From Vombatus ursinus (Eukaryota > Chordata > Mammalia > Diprotodontia > Vombatidae), in the NCBI RefSeq assembly GCF_900497805.2, contig NW_020953953.1, forward strand, positions 1,288,318 through 1,352,317: a DNA stretch of 64,000 bases. The letters run 5' to 3'. The notes beneath the pieces were generated by a model. The model did not search any database and was not told the origin of the DNA. It saw only the letters and a list, made by a program, of their open reading frames with translations. The position numbers were made by a program, and so were the translations under genes. Positions 33,201-42,054 of this stretch are shown one piece after another. Position 1 is the first letter of the stretch, and each line of letters begins with the position of its first letter.

Positions 33201-35662
33201 AGGTCCCAGGGAGTTGGGGCAGGCAGAATGAGGGGAGGTAAGAAGCAAAGGTGTGCATCCATTGACCCCATGAATTTTCCTAATGGCACCCCATCTAGTG
33301 GCTGTGGACTGGGTGGAGGGGGTGGGAGGAGTCAGCTCTATCTATGAGGGACACACAGGGGTGGTCACTCACCCTGTCGGAAAGCATTGGAAGTCAGAAG
33401 AGGGGCCCGGGTGGCCTTTGGCAGCTTGGGGAGCCGAGGGGCCTCCTGTGGGCTGCTTGTTGGGTTTCCAGCTAGGGGAGGGGTGAATGAGGGGAGGGGA
33501 GATTTAAGTGTCAGGCTCTGCAGATTCTGCGGGGGGGAGATCTTGGGGCCTCACCTGGGGATGTTGGGGAGCCCTCAGACCACAGCTCCCAGTCCAGGGG
33601 CTCTGTTGAATCTGGCCTCGAGTTGGTTGCCCGCTGACCTGTAAGGAGTGGGCAGATTCAGAAGAATGGGAGGAAGCCTGGGGCTCTTGAGGAAGGGGTT
33701 GGTGCTTAGTGGGAAGGGGCCTGGGAGTTCCAATGCCTGGCTTCCTGAGGGTGGTGGGAAGTTAGACCCACACACAGTGTTAGGCACTTAGGGGGCCCAT
33801 GCCTGAGTTCTTGGATACCTGCCTCTTGGAGAGGGTGAGGACTGGGAGAGGAAGGAGCAGGGGCCATGAGGGGCTAAGGGCTCTCACCCACACAGACGAG
33901 GCCAGCGTCCTCCTCATGGGAGCAGATGTGTGCCTTCCAGCCCCTGTGACGACAGAGGCTCAGCCGGCTCTCAGACCCCCGACAATCCAGCTCACTCAGC
34001 CATACCGGCCCAGTGCCCTCTCCAAAGAAAGCCCCTCTGGGGGCGGCCAAAGCTCCTCCACAGCCCAGCTCGCTGCAGGCCACGGCAGCATCCCGCAGAT
34101 CCCAGCCGTCGTCACACACCGTTCCCCAGCGCCCCCCGTGCCGCACCTCCAGCCGCCCAGCACAGCCGTGGGGGCCCCCCGCCAGGCGCAGCCGCTCTGC
34201 CGAGGGGGGCCCAATGAGGAGGGACCCTCATCTAGCCTAGCTGTATCCCTAGGCTTTGGAGGGGGGCCCGGGGGCACTAAATACTCGGATTGCTGAAGAG
34301 GTAGGTAGAAGTCCTGGAAATCTTTATCGCTAAGGAACTGGGGACTGGGATGCCTGAGAAGACTTGAATCTTAGAGATCAGACACCTGAATCCTTAAGAA
34401 AAGCTAAGTCGCTGAGGGGAGCAGGGCCTGGGAAATTCAAAGGCCGAGTCACTGAGGGCTTGGGTTCAGGGTTGGAGAACTGAGAGGGGCTAGGAAGCTG
34501 GATGCCTGGGTCCCTGTCCAAAGAACGGGTTGGAGATCCTGGGGTGCTGAGGGGGGTCTGAGTCTCTGGGAAGCTAACATGTTGCTGAGGAGGGTGGGGT
34601 TGTGTGGCTGTTGGGGAGGGGGGCCCCTGGGATACCACACTTTGAGGTTTGTGATGGGCAGGGTACTGGCTGCAAGAGACTCCTGGGCTTCTGAAGGGGT
34701 GGTGAGGATTGGGGAGGGGGGCATCCCCGGGTTTAATGAACAAAGAATGAAGAGCCTAATGGAGGGACCCCTATGGGCTACTCCACGGTAGCCAGGATGC
34801 CACCTGGGGAAGCCAGTGAGGGAAAGGGAGAATCCAGCGGGCTCCAGAGCTCAGGTGGAGTCGGGTGGTAGGGAGAATCAAAGGGCATGATGATGGGGAA
34901 GGAGGAGAAGGGGACCCAGGGAAGACTCACCCACAGCCTGAATCCCCATCAGAACAGCTGGAAGAGAAATGAGGGAGAGAAGGTGAAGGTGAGGAGCCCT
35001 CACCCCGCCACCATCTCAGGAGATACTAAGGGGTCTGGGTCAGCTTTCCAGAGCCTTGATAGGGACGAGGATTCACAGAGCACTGAGGGGAGGGTCTGGA
35101 TTCCAGGTTTCTGTATGGGGTAGGGCAGGGGACTGGATGCCTGGATCTCTGAACCCAGTGGGAAGGACCTGACCCCTGGATTTCTGACCAGAGGAAATGG
35201 AGTCCCGGTTCCTCTGGGAACAGTTCAGACAGAGCTAGGGACCTGCAGCCTGGCTTCCAGGAGAACCTCGACTTTCGGACCCCTGAAGGGGATAGGCCCT
35301 GGACGATGCAGGGGAACGAGGCTGCAGCTGACTGGGCTCTGGAGGAGGGAGCAGGGAACGGGGAACCCTATCCCTGGATCCTGGAGATGGTGGGCGACCA
35401 GATGTCTGGAAGTCTCTTGGACGGTGGCAGGCTGCTGAATCCTGAGTCTCTGAGACTAATGGAAACTGAACGTCTAGGGCTGTGGGGAGTAGCCAGAAGG
35501 GCAAAGTGTATGCTGAGGGCCAGGACTTCCATGTCCCTGAAAGAGCGAAGTGAGAACTCCCAGATGCCCGGGAGCTGGGGTCAGCAGGGGGCAGGGGCTG
35601 GGGGCAGAGACCTCTCTGGGGCTCTGCGGTCACTCACCAAGGAGGCAGGCCAGGACCCTCAT
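19553..35662 (-). CDS. SSC5D: Soluble scavenger receptor with five SRCR domains (SSC5D)
   Basis: Secreted pattern-recognition-type glycoprotein; the human protein binds matrix proteins and bacteria. The predicted product is 1481 residues. Exons in transcript order: 35662-35638, 34957-34931, 34196-33888, 33638-33555, 33471-33373, 32707-32399, 31641-31324, 28940-28821, 27262-26945, 26490-25798, 25675-25361, 25013-24876, 21243-19553. All introns are GT-AG in phase 1, and the frame is kept throughout. Layout: signal peptide 1-17, SRCR1 18-120, linkers to 181, SRCR2 182-284, SRCR3 285-390, linker, SRCR4 431-536, Ser/Thr/Pro linker 537-767, SRCR5 768-872, mucin-like tail 919 onwards, ending PRRGDV. 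Each SRCR has eight Cys (group B). The tail carries 8-residue repeats. The human protein is a little longer (about 1570, from memory). Exon assignments rest on reading, not alignment. Confidence 0.93.
21470..22674 (+). mobile_element. L2-type LINE (5' part of a split copy)
   Basis: ORF-derived text (GGACTCTTCTTAACTCTCTGCAG, AAACTCCAGTGGCTCCCTATTGC) then the L2 3' end (CTTTAAGTCCCAGCTAAAATCCCACCTTCTGCAGG, TTGTATCCCCAGCACTTG). It lies in SSC5D intron 12, antisense to the gene, and is split by the repeat at 22675-22895. Confidence 0.75.
22675..22895 (+). repeat. Short interspersed repeat, unassigned family, copy 1
   Basis: Reads GGGCCATCTCCAGTCGTCC...CCTGCCTCACTTAAGTCC...CTGATGTTCTAGTCC. Three related copies lie at 55.45-55.9, 57.98-58.38 and 60.73-61.04 kb. 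It interrupts the L2, whose end continues at 22896. Confidence 0.6.
22896..22945 (+). mobile_element. L2-type LINE, 3' end resumed
   Basis: CGCACAGCGCCTGGCACGTAG is the L2 text that should follow the CCCAGCACTTG at 22655-22666. Confidence 0.65.
23428..24262. repeat. (TG)n-based minisatellite in SSC5D intron 12
   Basis: About 835 bases of alternating TG/CA runs broken at intervals by (A/T)CAGAGACAC-like words. Open frames on both strands (about 250 codons of Cys/Val or His/Thr) are artefacts of the repeat. A 10-N gap lies within it. Confidence 0.9.
24166..24175. other. Assembly gap (10 N)
   Basis: A short N run inside the TG minisatellite, probably marking an uncertain repeat length. Confidence 0.99.
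24876..25013 (-). CDS. SSC5D: SSC5D exon 12 (linker)
   Basis: Encodes [19 protein letters not shown]..., related to the human DYDDYPPWTWDPTSREDL. Flanked by CCCCCAG and GTGAAG. Confidence 0.82.
25361..25675 (-). CDS. SSC5D: SSC5D exon 11, SRCR domain 5
   Basis: 315-base phase-1 exon, [16 protein letters not shown] to [11 protein letters not shown], eight Cys, with [19 protein letters not shown] close to human domain 5. Confidence 0.93.
25798..26490 (-). CDS. SSC5D: SSC5D exon 10, Ser/Thr/Pro-rich linker
   Basis: 693 bases. It starts with [15 protein letters not shown] (human DPFSWSWIPGLGRDRD) and continues as a Thr/Pro/Lys-rich, presumably O-glycosylated linker. It contains a near-perfect 48-base direct duplication (26103-26150 and 26151-26198). 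The donor GGACTGG|GTAAGA ends it. Confidence 0.85.
26945..27262 (-). CDS. SSC5D: SSC5D exon 9, SRCR domain 4
   Basis: 318-base phase-1 exon, [16 protein letters not shown] to [10 protein letters not shown], eight Cys, with [16 protein letters not shown] and [15 protein letters not shown] as in human domain 4. Confidence 0.93.
27370..27450 (-). repeat. MIR-type SINE fragment
   Basis: TGTACAGATGGGGAAACTGAGGCCCAGAGAGAGG is MIR core text on the reverse strand, in SSC5D intron 8. Confidence 0.6.
27540..28620 (+). repeat. MIR-type SINE split by an L1 copy
   Basis: The left part runs to GTGTGACCTTAG at about 27706; the right part resumes CTCTCTCTGGGCCTCAATTTCCTC at 28536. Joined, they read as a normal MIR core. 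The space between is the L1 copy at 27721-28524. Confidence 0.65.
27721..28524 (+). mobile_element. L1 LINE, 5'-truncated 3' end
   Basis: 804 bases of marsupial-type L1 3' end (GGTGGAGTTGTGAACTGATCC, ACCCAGCAATAGCACTTC, GGAATACTATTGTGC), ending in AATAAATTAATAAAGAAAT. The target-site duplication is AAAGTTCCTGC at 27710-27720 and 28525-28535. It sits in SSC5D intron 8, antisense to the gene. A second copy is at 43823-45281. Confidence 0.85.
28821..28940 (-). CDS. SSC5D: SSC5D exon 8 (linker)
   Basis: Encodes [16 protein letters not shown]...[10 protein letters not shown]. The two ends match the human MPLGYVP and TVLWEPGPEA. Flanked by AATCCAG and GTGAG. Confidence 0.85.
29270..29960 (+). mobile_element. 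CR1/L3 LINE fragment
   Basis: GAGTTCAGAACTAGTTGAATGGCC...GAGTGCCCCAGAGATCTGTG...TCTGGAAAAGATCTAGGGGCC is typical CR1/L3 reverse-transcriptase and downstream text. It includes a (TCTCTG)n expansion near 29670-29720. It lies in SSC5D intron 7. Confidence 0.65.
30028..30650 (+). mobile_element. L2-type LINE 3' fragment
   Basis: TGCAGGTCTGACCAGGCCACTCCC, AACTCCAGTGGCTCTCTATTAC, CTTTAAGTCTCTTCTAAAATTCC and CCCAGTGCTTAGCACCATGGCTGG in order. It lies in SSC5D intron 7 and hosts the SINE at 30666-30896 at its end. Confidence 0.75.
30666..30896 (+). mobile_element. Marsupial tRNA-derived SINE with A-rich head and tail
   Basis: GGGGCAGCTAGGTGGTGTAGTGGATAGAGCACC starts at about 30709, with the A/B-box-bearing tRNA part (GAGTTCAAATTT) and an A-rich tail. 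A 15-base duplication AAAGTTGACTGTCTG flanks the whole unit (30651-30665, 30897-30911), including an A-rich stretch before the SINE head. The exact match suggests a fairly young insertion. Confidence 0.85.
31324..31641 (-). CDS. SSC5D: SSC5D exon 7, SRCR domain 3
   Basis: 318-base phase-1 exon, [17 protein letters not shown] to [12 protein letters not shown], eight Cys, with the [14 protein letters not shown] stretch of human domain 3. Confidence 0.93.
32235..32310 (-). repeat. MIR-type SINE fragment
   Basis: CTCATTTTACAGATGGGGAAACTGAGACCCAGATCAGGG is MIR core text on the reverse strand, just downstream of SSC5D exon 6. Confidence 0.6.
32399..32707 (-). CDS. SSC5D: SSC5D exon 6, SRCR domain 2
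   Basis: 309-base phase-1 exon with a full SRCR domain, [13 protein letters not shown] to EDAGLVCEG, eight Cys, and the domain-specific [15 protein letters not shown] stretch seen in human domain 2. Confidence 0.93.
33373..33471 (-). CDS. SSC5D: SSC5D exon 5 (linker)
   Basis: Starts [13 protein letters not shown] and ends [13 protein letters not shown], matching the human AGNPQNASRK...TRAPLLTTGAPRQ. Flanked by CCCTAG and GTGAG. Confidence 0.85.
33555..33638 (-). CDS. SSC5D: SSC5D exon 4 (linker)
   Basis: Encodes [19 protein letters not shown], close to the human GQRVANSRDDSTSPLDG. Flanked by TTACAG and GTGAG. Confidence 0.85.
33888..34196 (-). CDS. SSC5D: SSC5D exon 3, SRCR domain 1
   Basis: One whole group-B SRCR domain in a 309-base phase-1 exon. 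It starts [13 protein letters not shown], has the [18 protein letters not shown] core, and ends [10 protein letters not shown]. Cys count is eight. The [13 protein letters not shown] end is specific to this domain. Confidence 0.93.
34931..34957 (-). CDS. SSC5D: SSC5D exon 2 (27-base microexon, end of signal peptide)
   Basis: Bounded by CTTCCAG and GTGAG, it encodes A-V-L-M-G-I-Q-A-V, matching the human AALVGIQAV. Only 27 bases, too short to be called as an open frame on its own. Confidence 0.85.
35638..35662 (-). CDS. SSC5D: SSC5D exon 1 (start of signal peptide)
   Basis: ATG AGG GTC CTG GCC TGC CTC CTT G, then [13 protein letters not shown] is identical to the human start as I remember it. 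Confidence 0.88.
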
Positions 35663-36800
35663 CTCTGCAGAGCGAGCCCCTAGGACCCAGGCTGGGGGAG
35701 CTGGGGGTGGGGCAGGGGGGAGAGCAGATAAGGGCGATGAGGAGAACGCGGAGGAGGTGCAGGAGGCGAAAGCTGAGGGGAAGCGCCGGCAGCGCCCTGG
35801 ACTGAAGAGGGGCGGGCAGGCGGGCGGGGGCTGGGGACACGCCGGCACCAGGAAGAGAGGAGAACACTGGAGGAGGCGGCGGGGGACCAGGAGGGGGCTG
35901 AGGAGGAGGCGTGGGGGAACGGGGGGGTCAGATCTGTAAACACCCACTGGAGGCTGGCCCCAGACACTCTGGGCGCTGGGCCGGGAGACCCGCCAGAGGG
36001 GCTGATGACCGAGGGGCTGGAGCAGCCCCTGGCCCTCGGGCTCTGCCTCAGTGTGCCCGTCTCTTCTCTTGGGGTCCCCATTGTTTCTCTGTGTATGTCC
36101 TTCGCTCTGGGTGTCTCTATTGCCTATCTCTCAAGGTCTCTGCTCATGTCCAGGCCTCTCTGGGGCTTTATCACTACCTCCCACAGCAGACTGGCTGCCC
36201 TGCCCTAACACCATCCACTGCTACTGGGGGAGAGGGGCCCATCTGGATGTCTGGATAACGGTCCAAACCACGGGGCTCAGCATCCAGCCAAGAGCCATTT
36301 GTCGGACAGGAGAAAGAACTGCTGGATTGGAGGGTGGGCAGTAAGACGCAAGCCGCAGGTCCTTCTCTACGGCCCGCTTGTCCGGAGGCAGGGGGAGGCC
36401 AAGCTGCCCTGACATAGCCCCAGGAGCAAAGGGGCGGAGAGAGAGTGGCTTGGCCCAGCCCGGGGCTGGAAGGGGAGAAAGGGGTGTGGGGCGGGGGCAG
36501 ACACTTGGCCCCCAAGCTCCGCAGGCAGATGTGGGGTGGAAAAAATGTGCTAATGGGGAGCGTGAGTCATCAAGGTTGGCAGGGGATGGGCCCTGCAGCC
36601 TGAGCTCATCCCTGCCTGCCTGGGGCCTGGGGCCTGGGGGGAGTGAGGGGCAGCAGTGGCTCAGACCTCCCTTCCTCCCTCCAGCCTCCACCTCCCCCAA
36701 TATTAATGCGGCTCCAGGGCCAGACAGGCCTTGGAAAGGGGGCTGGTGGGCCTGGAAAAGGCATCAGAGGGGGTGGGAGGCAGGCAGGCAGGCGGGAGTT
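35663..36800. other. SSC5D 5' region and intergenic sequence to NAT14
   Basis: The SSC5D 5' UTR and promoter must begin here, but no TATA box at a persuasive distance was seen. The 35.69-35.93 kb part is purine-rich. No other gene is recognised. Confidence 0.4.
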
Positions 36801-36806
36801 TCAGAG

Positions 36807-36812
36807 TTTATT
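36807..36812 (-). terminator. NAT14: Candidate polyadenylation signal of NAT14
   Basis: TTTATT on the plus strand, AATAAA on the minus strand, about 840 bases after the NAT14 stop. A weaker ATTAAA lies at 37464-37469 on the same strand. Confidence 0.5.
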
Positions 36813-37651
36813 AACAGTGGGTATAAAAACAGATGTGAGGGGAAAGGAGGGATGGGAGGAAAGAGAAGAACCCAAAGCAGAGAGGGAGGGTCATCTCAAG
36901 GTGTGGGGGACCCCCGCGGGCAGCAGGAGAGGGGGAAGTCACTGTGTGGGTCCTCAAAGCAGAGGGGAGTTGGCCAGGCATCCAAGGAGAAGGGAGTCCA
37001 ACCCCACTGGAGGGTCCCCAGAAAAGGGGGAGATCACTGAGGGCCCTTGGTCAAGGACTCGGGGGTCAGGGAGCTCTGAGGCTTGCTCCCCTTGCTCAGA
37101 GGGGCCCAAACGGGCTGAAGGTCAGCTGAGGGGGAGGGGCAGGAGATCCCAGGTCCACAGGGACCTTCAGTGAGTCTGGGGGAAGGATGTCTGAGGGGCC
37201 ACCTGAAAAGGGACTTCTGGGAGGAAAGGGGACGAGAACCTCGGGAGATCTGGGCACAGAACCACCTGAGGGTGCGCAGGGAAGGTGAAGAGGCCCGGTC
37301 GGGGGGGCCAGCGGGCAGAGCCACCCGAGGGCGGCTGGAGGTGCAGGGAGAAGGAAGGGGGCCAACTGCCTGAGGACCCCCCCAGAGGGCAGGGGGGATC
37401 ATCTGAGAGTCACTGGTACAAAACGGGAGCAGTCTGAGGTTGGGCCAACGGGGATTCCCCATGTTTAATCCTGTGAGGCGAGCACCGCAAATGTCCTTTC
37501 CTCCATTCCCTAGAAGTGAGACCCAGAGGGAAGAAGGGCCAGGCCCAGGGTCACGGACTGGGCCAGAGCCAGAGCTGAGACGTGAAAGCAGGCAGATGTC
37601 CTCCGTGTCCCCTGCTTCCAAGGCCAGGTGGCGGAGGGGACACAGTGGGCA

Positions 37652-38197
37652 TCAGAATTCTTTCGTGAACTCCCTCACAAAGGTGTGTCCCATCCAGCCC
37701 CAACCGCCCTCGGGATGGTAGCCTCGCCCCTCCAGGAGGGCAGTGGCCCCTCGGGCACCCACTGGAGCAGGGACCACGAGCTTGGCTCGAGGGCCCCCCG
37801 CCTGGCGGGCCCATGCCCGGGCCTGAGCCTCGGCAAAGGCCAGCAGCTTCGTGCCCACGCCACGTCGACGGTGCCAGCGGGCCACGGCCAGGCGAGCTAC
37901 AGACAGGCTGCTTCCGCTGGGGCCAGGCCTCAGGGCCAGGACCCCACACACATCATCAGTTCCCCACACGGCCACCCAGGGGCCTCCCAGGCCAGAGTCC
38001 GAGGGGAGCGAACCCCACCGCATCCGCACCATCAGCTTGAGGGCAGCCACAGCTAAGGCAACGGGCAAAAGCAGGGCCAGGGCGAAGGAGGCCAGGACAA
38101 AGCGGAGACCACTGCTGGCAGCGGCCAGGAGCAGGAGGGCAGGGGGCCGAGTCAGGGCGTGGAGGGCCACGCGGTTCTCTGTGTCCTTCACCCCATC
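37652..38197 (-). CDS. NAT14: NAT14, GNAT-fold N-acetyltransferase-like protein (main exon)
   Basis: Predicted membrane-anchored acetyltransferase-like protein; its substrate is not established. The exon encodes about 181 residues, DGVKDTENRVALHALTRPP to FVREFTKEF, nearly colinear with human NAT14 (about 206 residues) from residue 26 or so. It has a hydrophobic stretch (ALLLLAAASSGLRFVLASFA and on to VAALKL) expected to span the membrane, and an acetyl-CoA-binding RxxGxG-type element, HRRRGVGTKLL. The exon starts right after an AG acceptor (ATTCTCAG), so the first 24 or so residues are in an upstream exon that I could not find between here and ZNF628. Codons read as starts inside this exon are probably not used. 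Gene order matches human. Confidence 0.88.
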   Translation of the reverse strand, partial: DGVKDTENRVALHALTRPPALLLLAAASSGLRFVLASFALALLLPVALAVAALKLMVRMRWGSLPSDSGLGGPWVAVWGTDDVCGVLALRPGPSGSSLSVARLAVARWHRRRGVGTKLLAFAEAQARAWARQAGGPRAKLVVPAPVGARGATALLEGRGYHPEGGWGWMGHTFVREFTKEF

Positions 38198-38199
38198 CT

Positions 38200-39130
38200 G
38201 AGAATAAAGGGGCAGAAGTCAGGGGCACAAAGAAAGAGACACAGCTTCTCGCTGGTGGGGAGGAGAAGGCCAGTGAGGACCTGGAAGGGCGGGGCTGGGG
38301 CCGGTGAGGACACCTATTGAGGGAGCCTCTGGTGACGGGTCCGGTGCAACACTGGGCAATAGGATCCTGAGGGGCCACTGAGGCAAATGGGCCGGTGGGA
38401 ATACCCAGGGTGCAGATCAGCCAGTCCTCCAGCTTTCATGAAGCACCTACTACACGCCAGGCACCGTGCTAAGTGCTGGGGAGGTTTCTGGGAGCCAGGA
38501 ACACTGCGGGAGGGCTTTGGGAGGCACCCGGATGTGCAGGGCATGGTGGGAGGGAGGGGCAAGGGTCCAGGGAGAGAAAACACATTTTTGTTCATCGAAA
38601 ATAAATCGAATGCAAAAATGTGAAGGGGAGTGGCTGGTGAACTGGGGCGCCGGGCAGGAGCTGGTGGAGACACTGAGTCAAAGTCTGAGGGAGGGGGGTG
38701 GGGAAGGGCTGATGGGAAGCCAGCAGCGGATGAGGTTCCGGAGGGACCCTGAGCAGAACCGGAGGGAGCGACGACGCGGTGTGGACATTGAGAGGAGAGG
38801 GAGGGGCCCAGCAGAGACCTGAGGAAGATGGGGTGAGCCAATGAGGAAGGGAAGGGAGCACCTCGTGGGAACGCTGGGAGCCCTGGGGGGGAGGGGACGG
38901 CCGCACTGCTGAGGAGGAGGGCAACAGAGGAGTGGCAATCTGCAGGGAAAGGTTCCTCTTTCCTCCCTTCTGCTGCATGAAGGGCTGAGCTGGTTCTCCT
39001 GCCTGAGTCTCCTCTGCTGAGTCTCCTCTGCTGAGTCACCGTCCACATCCCAGGCCCCGCCTGTGGCCCGTACACGCCTCACGGCTCTGTCCATGGCGCC
39101 CCTTCCCCGGCTCTCTCTCTGGGCATCCTC
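38200..39130. other. NAT14 intron or upstream sequence
   Basis: No coding exon is seen. A MIR-related fragment (GAAGCACCTACTACACGCCAGG) lies at 38430-38500, and a 14-base unit GAGTCTCCTCTGCT is repeated near 39005-39035. The upstream exon of NAT14 was looked for here on the minus strand without success. Confidence 0.5.
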
Positions 39131-39149
39131 ATCAGCTCTCAAAGGTTCA

Positions 39150-39961
39150 GCAATCATCCCTAGGCCAGTGTCCCCAAGACCTCAGGCTAGCCTCCCTCTC
39201 TTTCCTGATTGTCAGCCCTGGATGGCCGACTCTGGCCGCATGGCCCGTGGGCATCGAATTCGACACATCCAAAGCAGGACTCATCTTCCCCGCTCTATGA
39301 CCTCACTCAGTGATCTCATCTGCTCCCATGGATTCAATTACCAGCTAGAGATGCCCAGGGTTCCCAGGTCTACGGATCCAGCCCAAACCTCTCGGCTGAC
39401 CCTCGATCTCCCATCTCTGACCGCCTAGCGGACACCTGGACCGGAAGGAAGTCTCCGACATCTCAACTCAACGAGCCCCAGACCCAACTCATTATCTTTC
39501 CTCCTCAGCCTTTTCCCCTATATTACTGTAGAGAACACCCTCACCCTCTCGGGCCCTCAGGCTTGAAAACTAGGTGACATCCAGGACTCAGCGCTCCTTG
39601 TCACCCCCGTATCCAAGGCCTGGCCAAGGTCTGTTTATTTCACCTCTCTGCCTCCCAATCCACCCCCTTCTCTCTGACCCTGCCCCCACCCTGGTGCAGG
39701 CCCTCATCCCTTCCCGCCTAGTCTGTGGGACTGAGCTGTTGGGGGGGTCGGCCTGCCTCGGGGCTCTCTCCAAACTCCCCAGTCCATCCTCCCTTCTGCC
39801 ACCAAAGGGATTTTCCTAAAATGCAGGTCCCATCATGTTACCTCTCCTCCTCAGTAAACCAAAGTGGCTCCCTATAGCCTCCAGGATCAGATGGAAAATG
39901 TTTGGTTTTTAGAGCCCTACCCCCACCTTTCCAGTCTTCTTCCACCTTGCTCTTCCCTATG
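39150..39961 (+). mobile_element. L2-type LINE, left part
   Basis: CCAGACCCAACTCATTATC, TCACCCCCGTATCCAAGGCCTGGCC and AAACCAAAGTGGCTCCCTATAG are L2 text. The copy continues at about 40170, after an inserted CORE-SINE. Confidence 0.7.
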
Positions 39962-39962
39962 T

Positions 39963-40165
39963 AGAGGCAGCAACGTGGCTCAGTGGATAGGGCGCTGGGC
40001 CTGGAGTCAGAAAGATCTGAGTTCAAATCCGGCCTCGGACACTTATTAGCTGGAAGACCCTGGGCAGGTCACCTAACCCTTTTTGCCTTAGTTTCCTCAA
40101 CTGTAAAATAGGACTAAGAAGGATCAAATGAGATATTTGTAAAATGCTTAGCCCCACACCATATA
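39963..40165 (+). repeat. CORE-SINE inserted in an L2
   Basis: GAGGCAGCAACGTGGCTCAGTGGATAG, GAGTTCAAATCCGG, ACCCTGGGCAGGTCACC, TTTCCTCAACTGTAAAATAG in order: a tRNA-derived head, core and L2-like tail. Confidence 0.75.
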
Positions 40166-40169
40166 GATG

Positions 40170-40525
40170 CTCACCCCCGTCCCTTCTGCACAATCTGCTG
40201 TGTCTCAAATAGGCCATCTTCCCACTCTGGGCATTTTCACCGATCTCCCATGTCTAGAGCTCTCCCTCCATTCGTTGCGGCTTCCTGGCTTCCTTCACAT
40301 CTCAGCTGAGCCCTGACTTCCTGCAAGGAGCCCTCCCTGGTCCTCCTCCACCTTGTGTCTCCCCTCTGTTATTCTCTCCAATATCCTGTTTGCACGTTGT
40401 CTCCTCCGTCAGACTGAGAGCTCTTTTAGGACAGGGAATGGGTTTCTTCTTTCTTTGTATATCAAGCGCTTGACAGTGCCTGGCAACTCATAGCAGCTTA
40501 ATAAATGCACACTTACTTGTTGACT
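40170..40525 (+). mobile_element. L2-type LINE, right part
   Basis: CACATCTCAGCTGAGCCCTGACTTCCTGC, then CTGAGAGCTCTTTTAGGACAGGG and CAGTGCCTGGCAACTCATAGC...TTAATAAATG: the L2 3' end. Confidence 0.7.
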
Positions 40526-41702
40526 TTTCCCACAAATCTACCCCTCTTCCAAACTGGCACCACCATCCTCCTGGGCACCCCAGTTCCCCACCTAGGTTGG
40601 GACTCCTCACTATTCATCCCTCAGAGCCAATCAGTCGCCATGTATTGCTTATTCTTCTGCATAGTGCTCAGATCCTAAGCTCTAGAATGCTGATGTTAGT
40701 GGGAGTAATTAGAAGTACCACTCAAGAAACAAACGTGTCTTCCTACCTCTCACCGTGACCCTGAGGAATAAGAGAAAGCCATAGCTGGGATATGACTGGA
40801 TGAGTGTTACTCCTCCAAAAGAAACAGAATAGGTCAAAAGAGTAGCACTGGGTAGGTGTTTTAACTAATTTCTTGTGAACAAACTTAATGGTCACTAAAT
40901 AGAAACACTTCAACATATGAAGAATGAGAAAGAAATGAGAAATGAGCTTCTGTTATGCAATTTCTTTTGCTAAGAAGATATAGGTAGCCCAGGATGTTAA
41001 GAAGCTATACTCATGCAGACCAGAGTGGAGATGGGTGATGGAGTGTTTGGGTGAAGGTCACCAGAGGGAAAAACAGAGGAGATGTTGTCATTGGAGTATA
41101 TGTACTACACACCATCTGGACAGAAGGAGAAGTTAGATGAATGGCTTGGGGAAACTGGTCACAAGCCAGGCAAGATGAGATACAGCAGTGATGGGGGACT
41201 GCCAAGATTCTTACATCTGCTAAAGAGCTCTCTCTCTCTTTCTTTGTCTGTCTGTCTGTCTCTCTCTCAAAAGGAGATCAGATACTGATAAGTTCTTGAC
41301 TTGCTTTAGTGATAATTTCATCCTCTTCAAAGAAAAATACTCTTCTGAATGTGATTCCCACTAATAGGGGGAACTAGTCACTGGGGAGAAAATGATGGAA
41401 CCCCAGGGCAAAGTAACCATTCTATCTTAAAGCCTGTGACTGAGGAGAGGAATGTCAGGTATAGCCTGGAATGAATGCCTAGATTTCAGGAAAGCACATT
41501 CAAAATGGTTCAAGAGAAGGCCAGTAAGGCCTAAAACACTCAGATATGAATGGGACATTCCAATGAGGAGAAAAACAAGACTTGTTTACAAAGGGAGCTC
41601 ACCACCCAACCTAGATTCTTAGAAGAAATGTACAAGAATAAGGTCAGATGACAGAATGACTGTAAGAATATAACAAAGTCCTGTATCAAGAATCTATATC
41701 TG

Positions 41703-41848
41703 GGGGCAACTAGGTGGCGCAGTGGATAGAGCACCGGCCCTGCAGTCAGGAGGACCTGAGTTCAAATGTGCCCTCAGACACATAATACTTCCTACCTGTG
41801 TGACTCTGGGTAAGTCACTTAACCCCAATTGCCTCACTTAAAAAAAAA
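41703..41848 (+). mobile_element. Marsupial tRNA-derived SINE
   Basis: Starts GGGGCAACTAGGTGGCGCAGTGG and ends in (A)10. Target-site copies AATCTATATCTG (41691-41702) and AATCTGTATCTG (41849-41860) differ at one base. Confidence 0.85.
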
Positions 41849-41895
41849 AATCTGTATCTGATACTGTATCAAGTGTCAAGAATATTTAAGGCTCA

Positions 41896-42054
41896 GGGGC
41901 AGCTAGGTGGTACTGTGGATAGAGCACCAGTCCTGGAGTCAGGAGGATCTGAGTTCAAATCCAGCCTCAGACCAGACACTTGACAGTTACTAGCTGTGTG
42001 ACCCTGGGCAAGTCATTTAATCCTGATTTTCTTGCAAAAAAGAACATGAAAAAA
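41896..42054 (+). mobile_element. Marsupial tRNA-derived SINE
   Basis: GGGGCAGCTAGGTGGTACTGTGGATAGAGC, GAGTTCAAATCC, ACCCTGGGCAAGTC and an A-rich tail. No clean duplication was seen. Confidence 0.8.

Noticed and set aside
38314-39157. Minus-strand frames as the missing NAT14 first exon
   Set aside because: None of the three minus-strand frames carries text resembling the human N terminus, and the candidate starts have no matching donor at the right phase.
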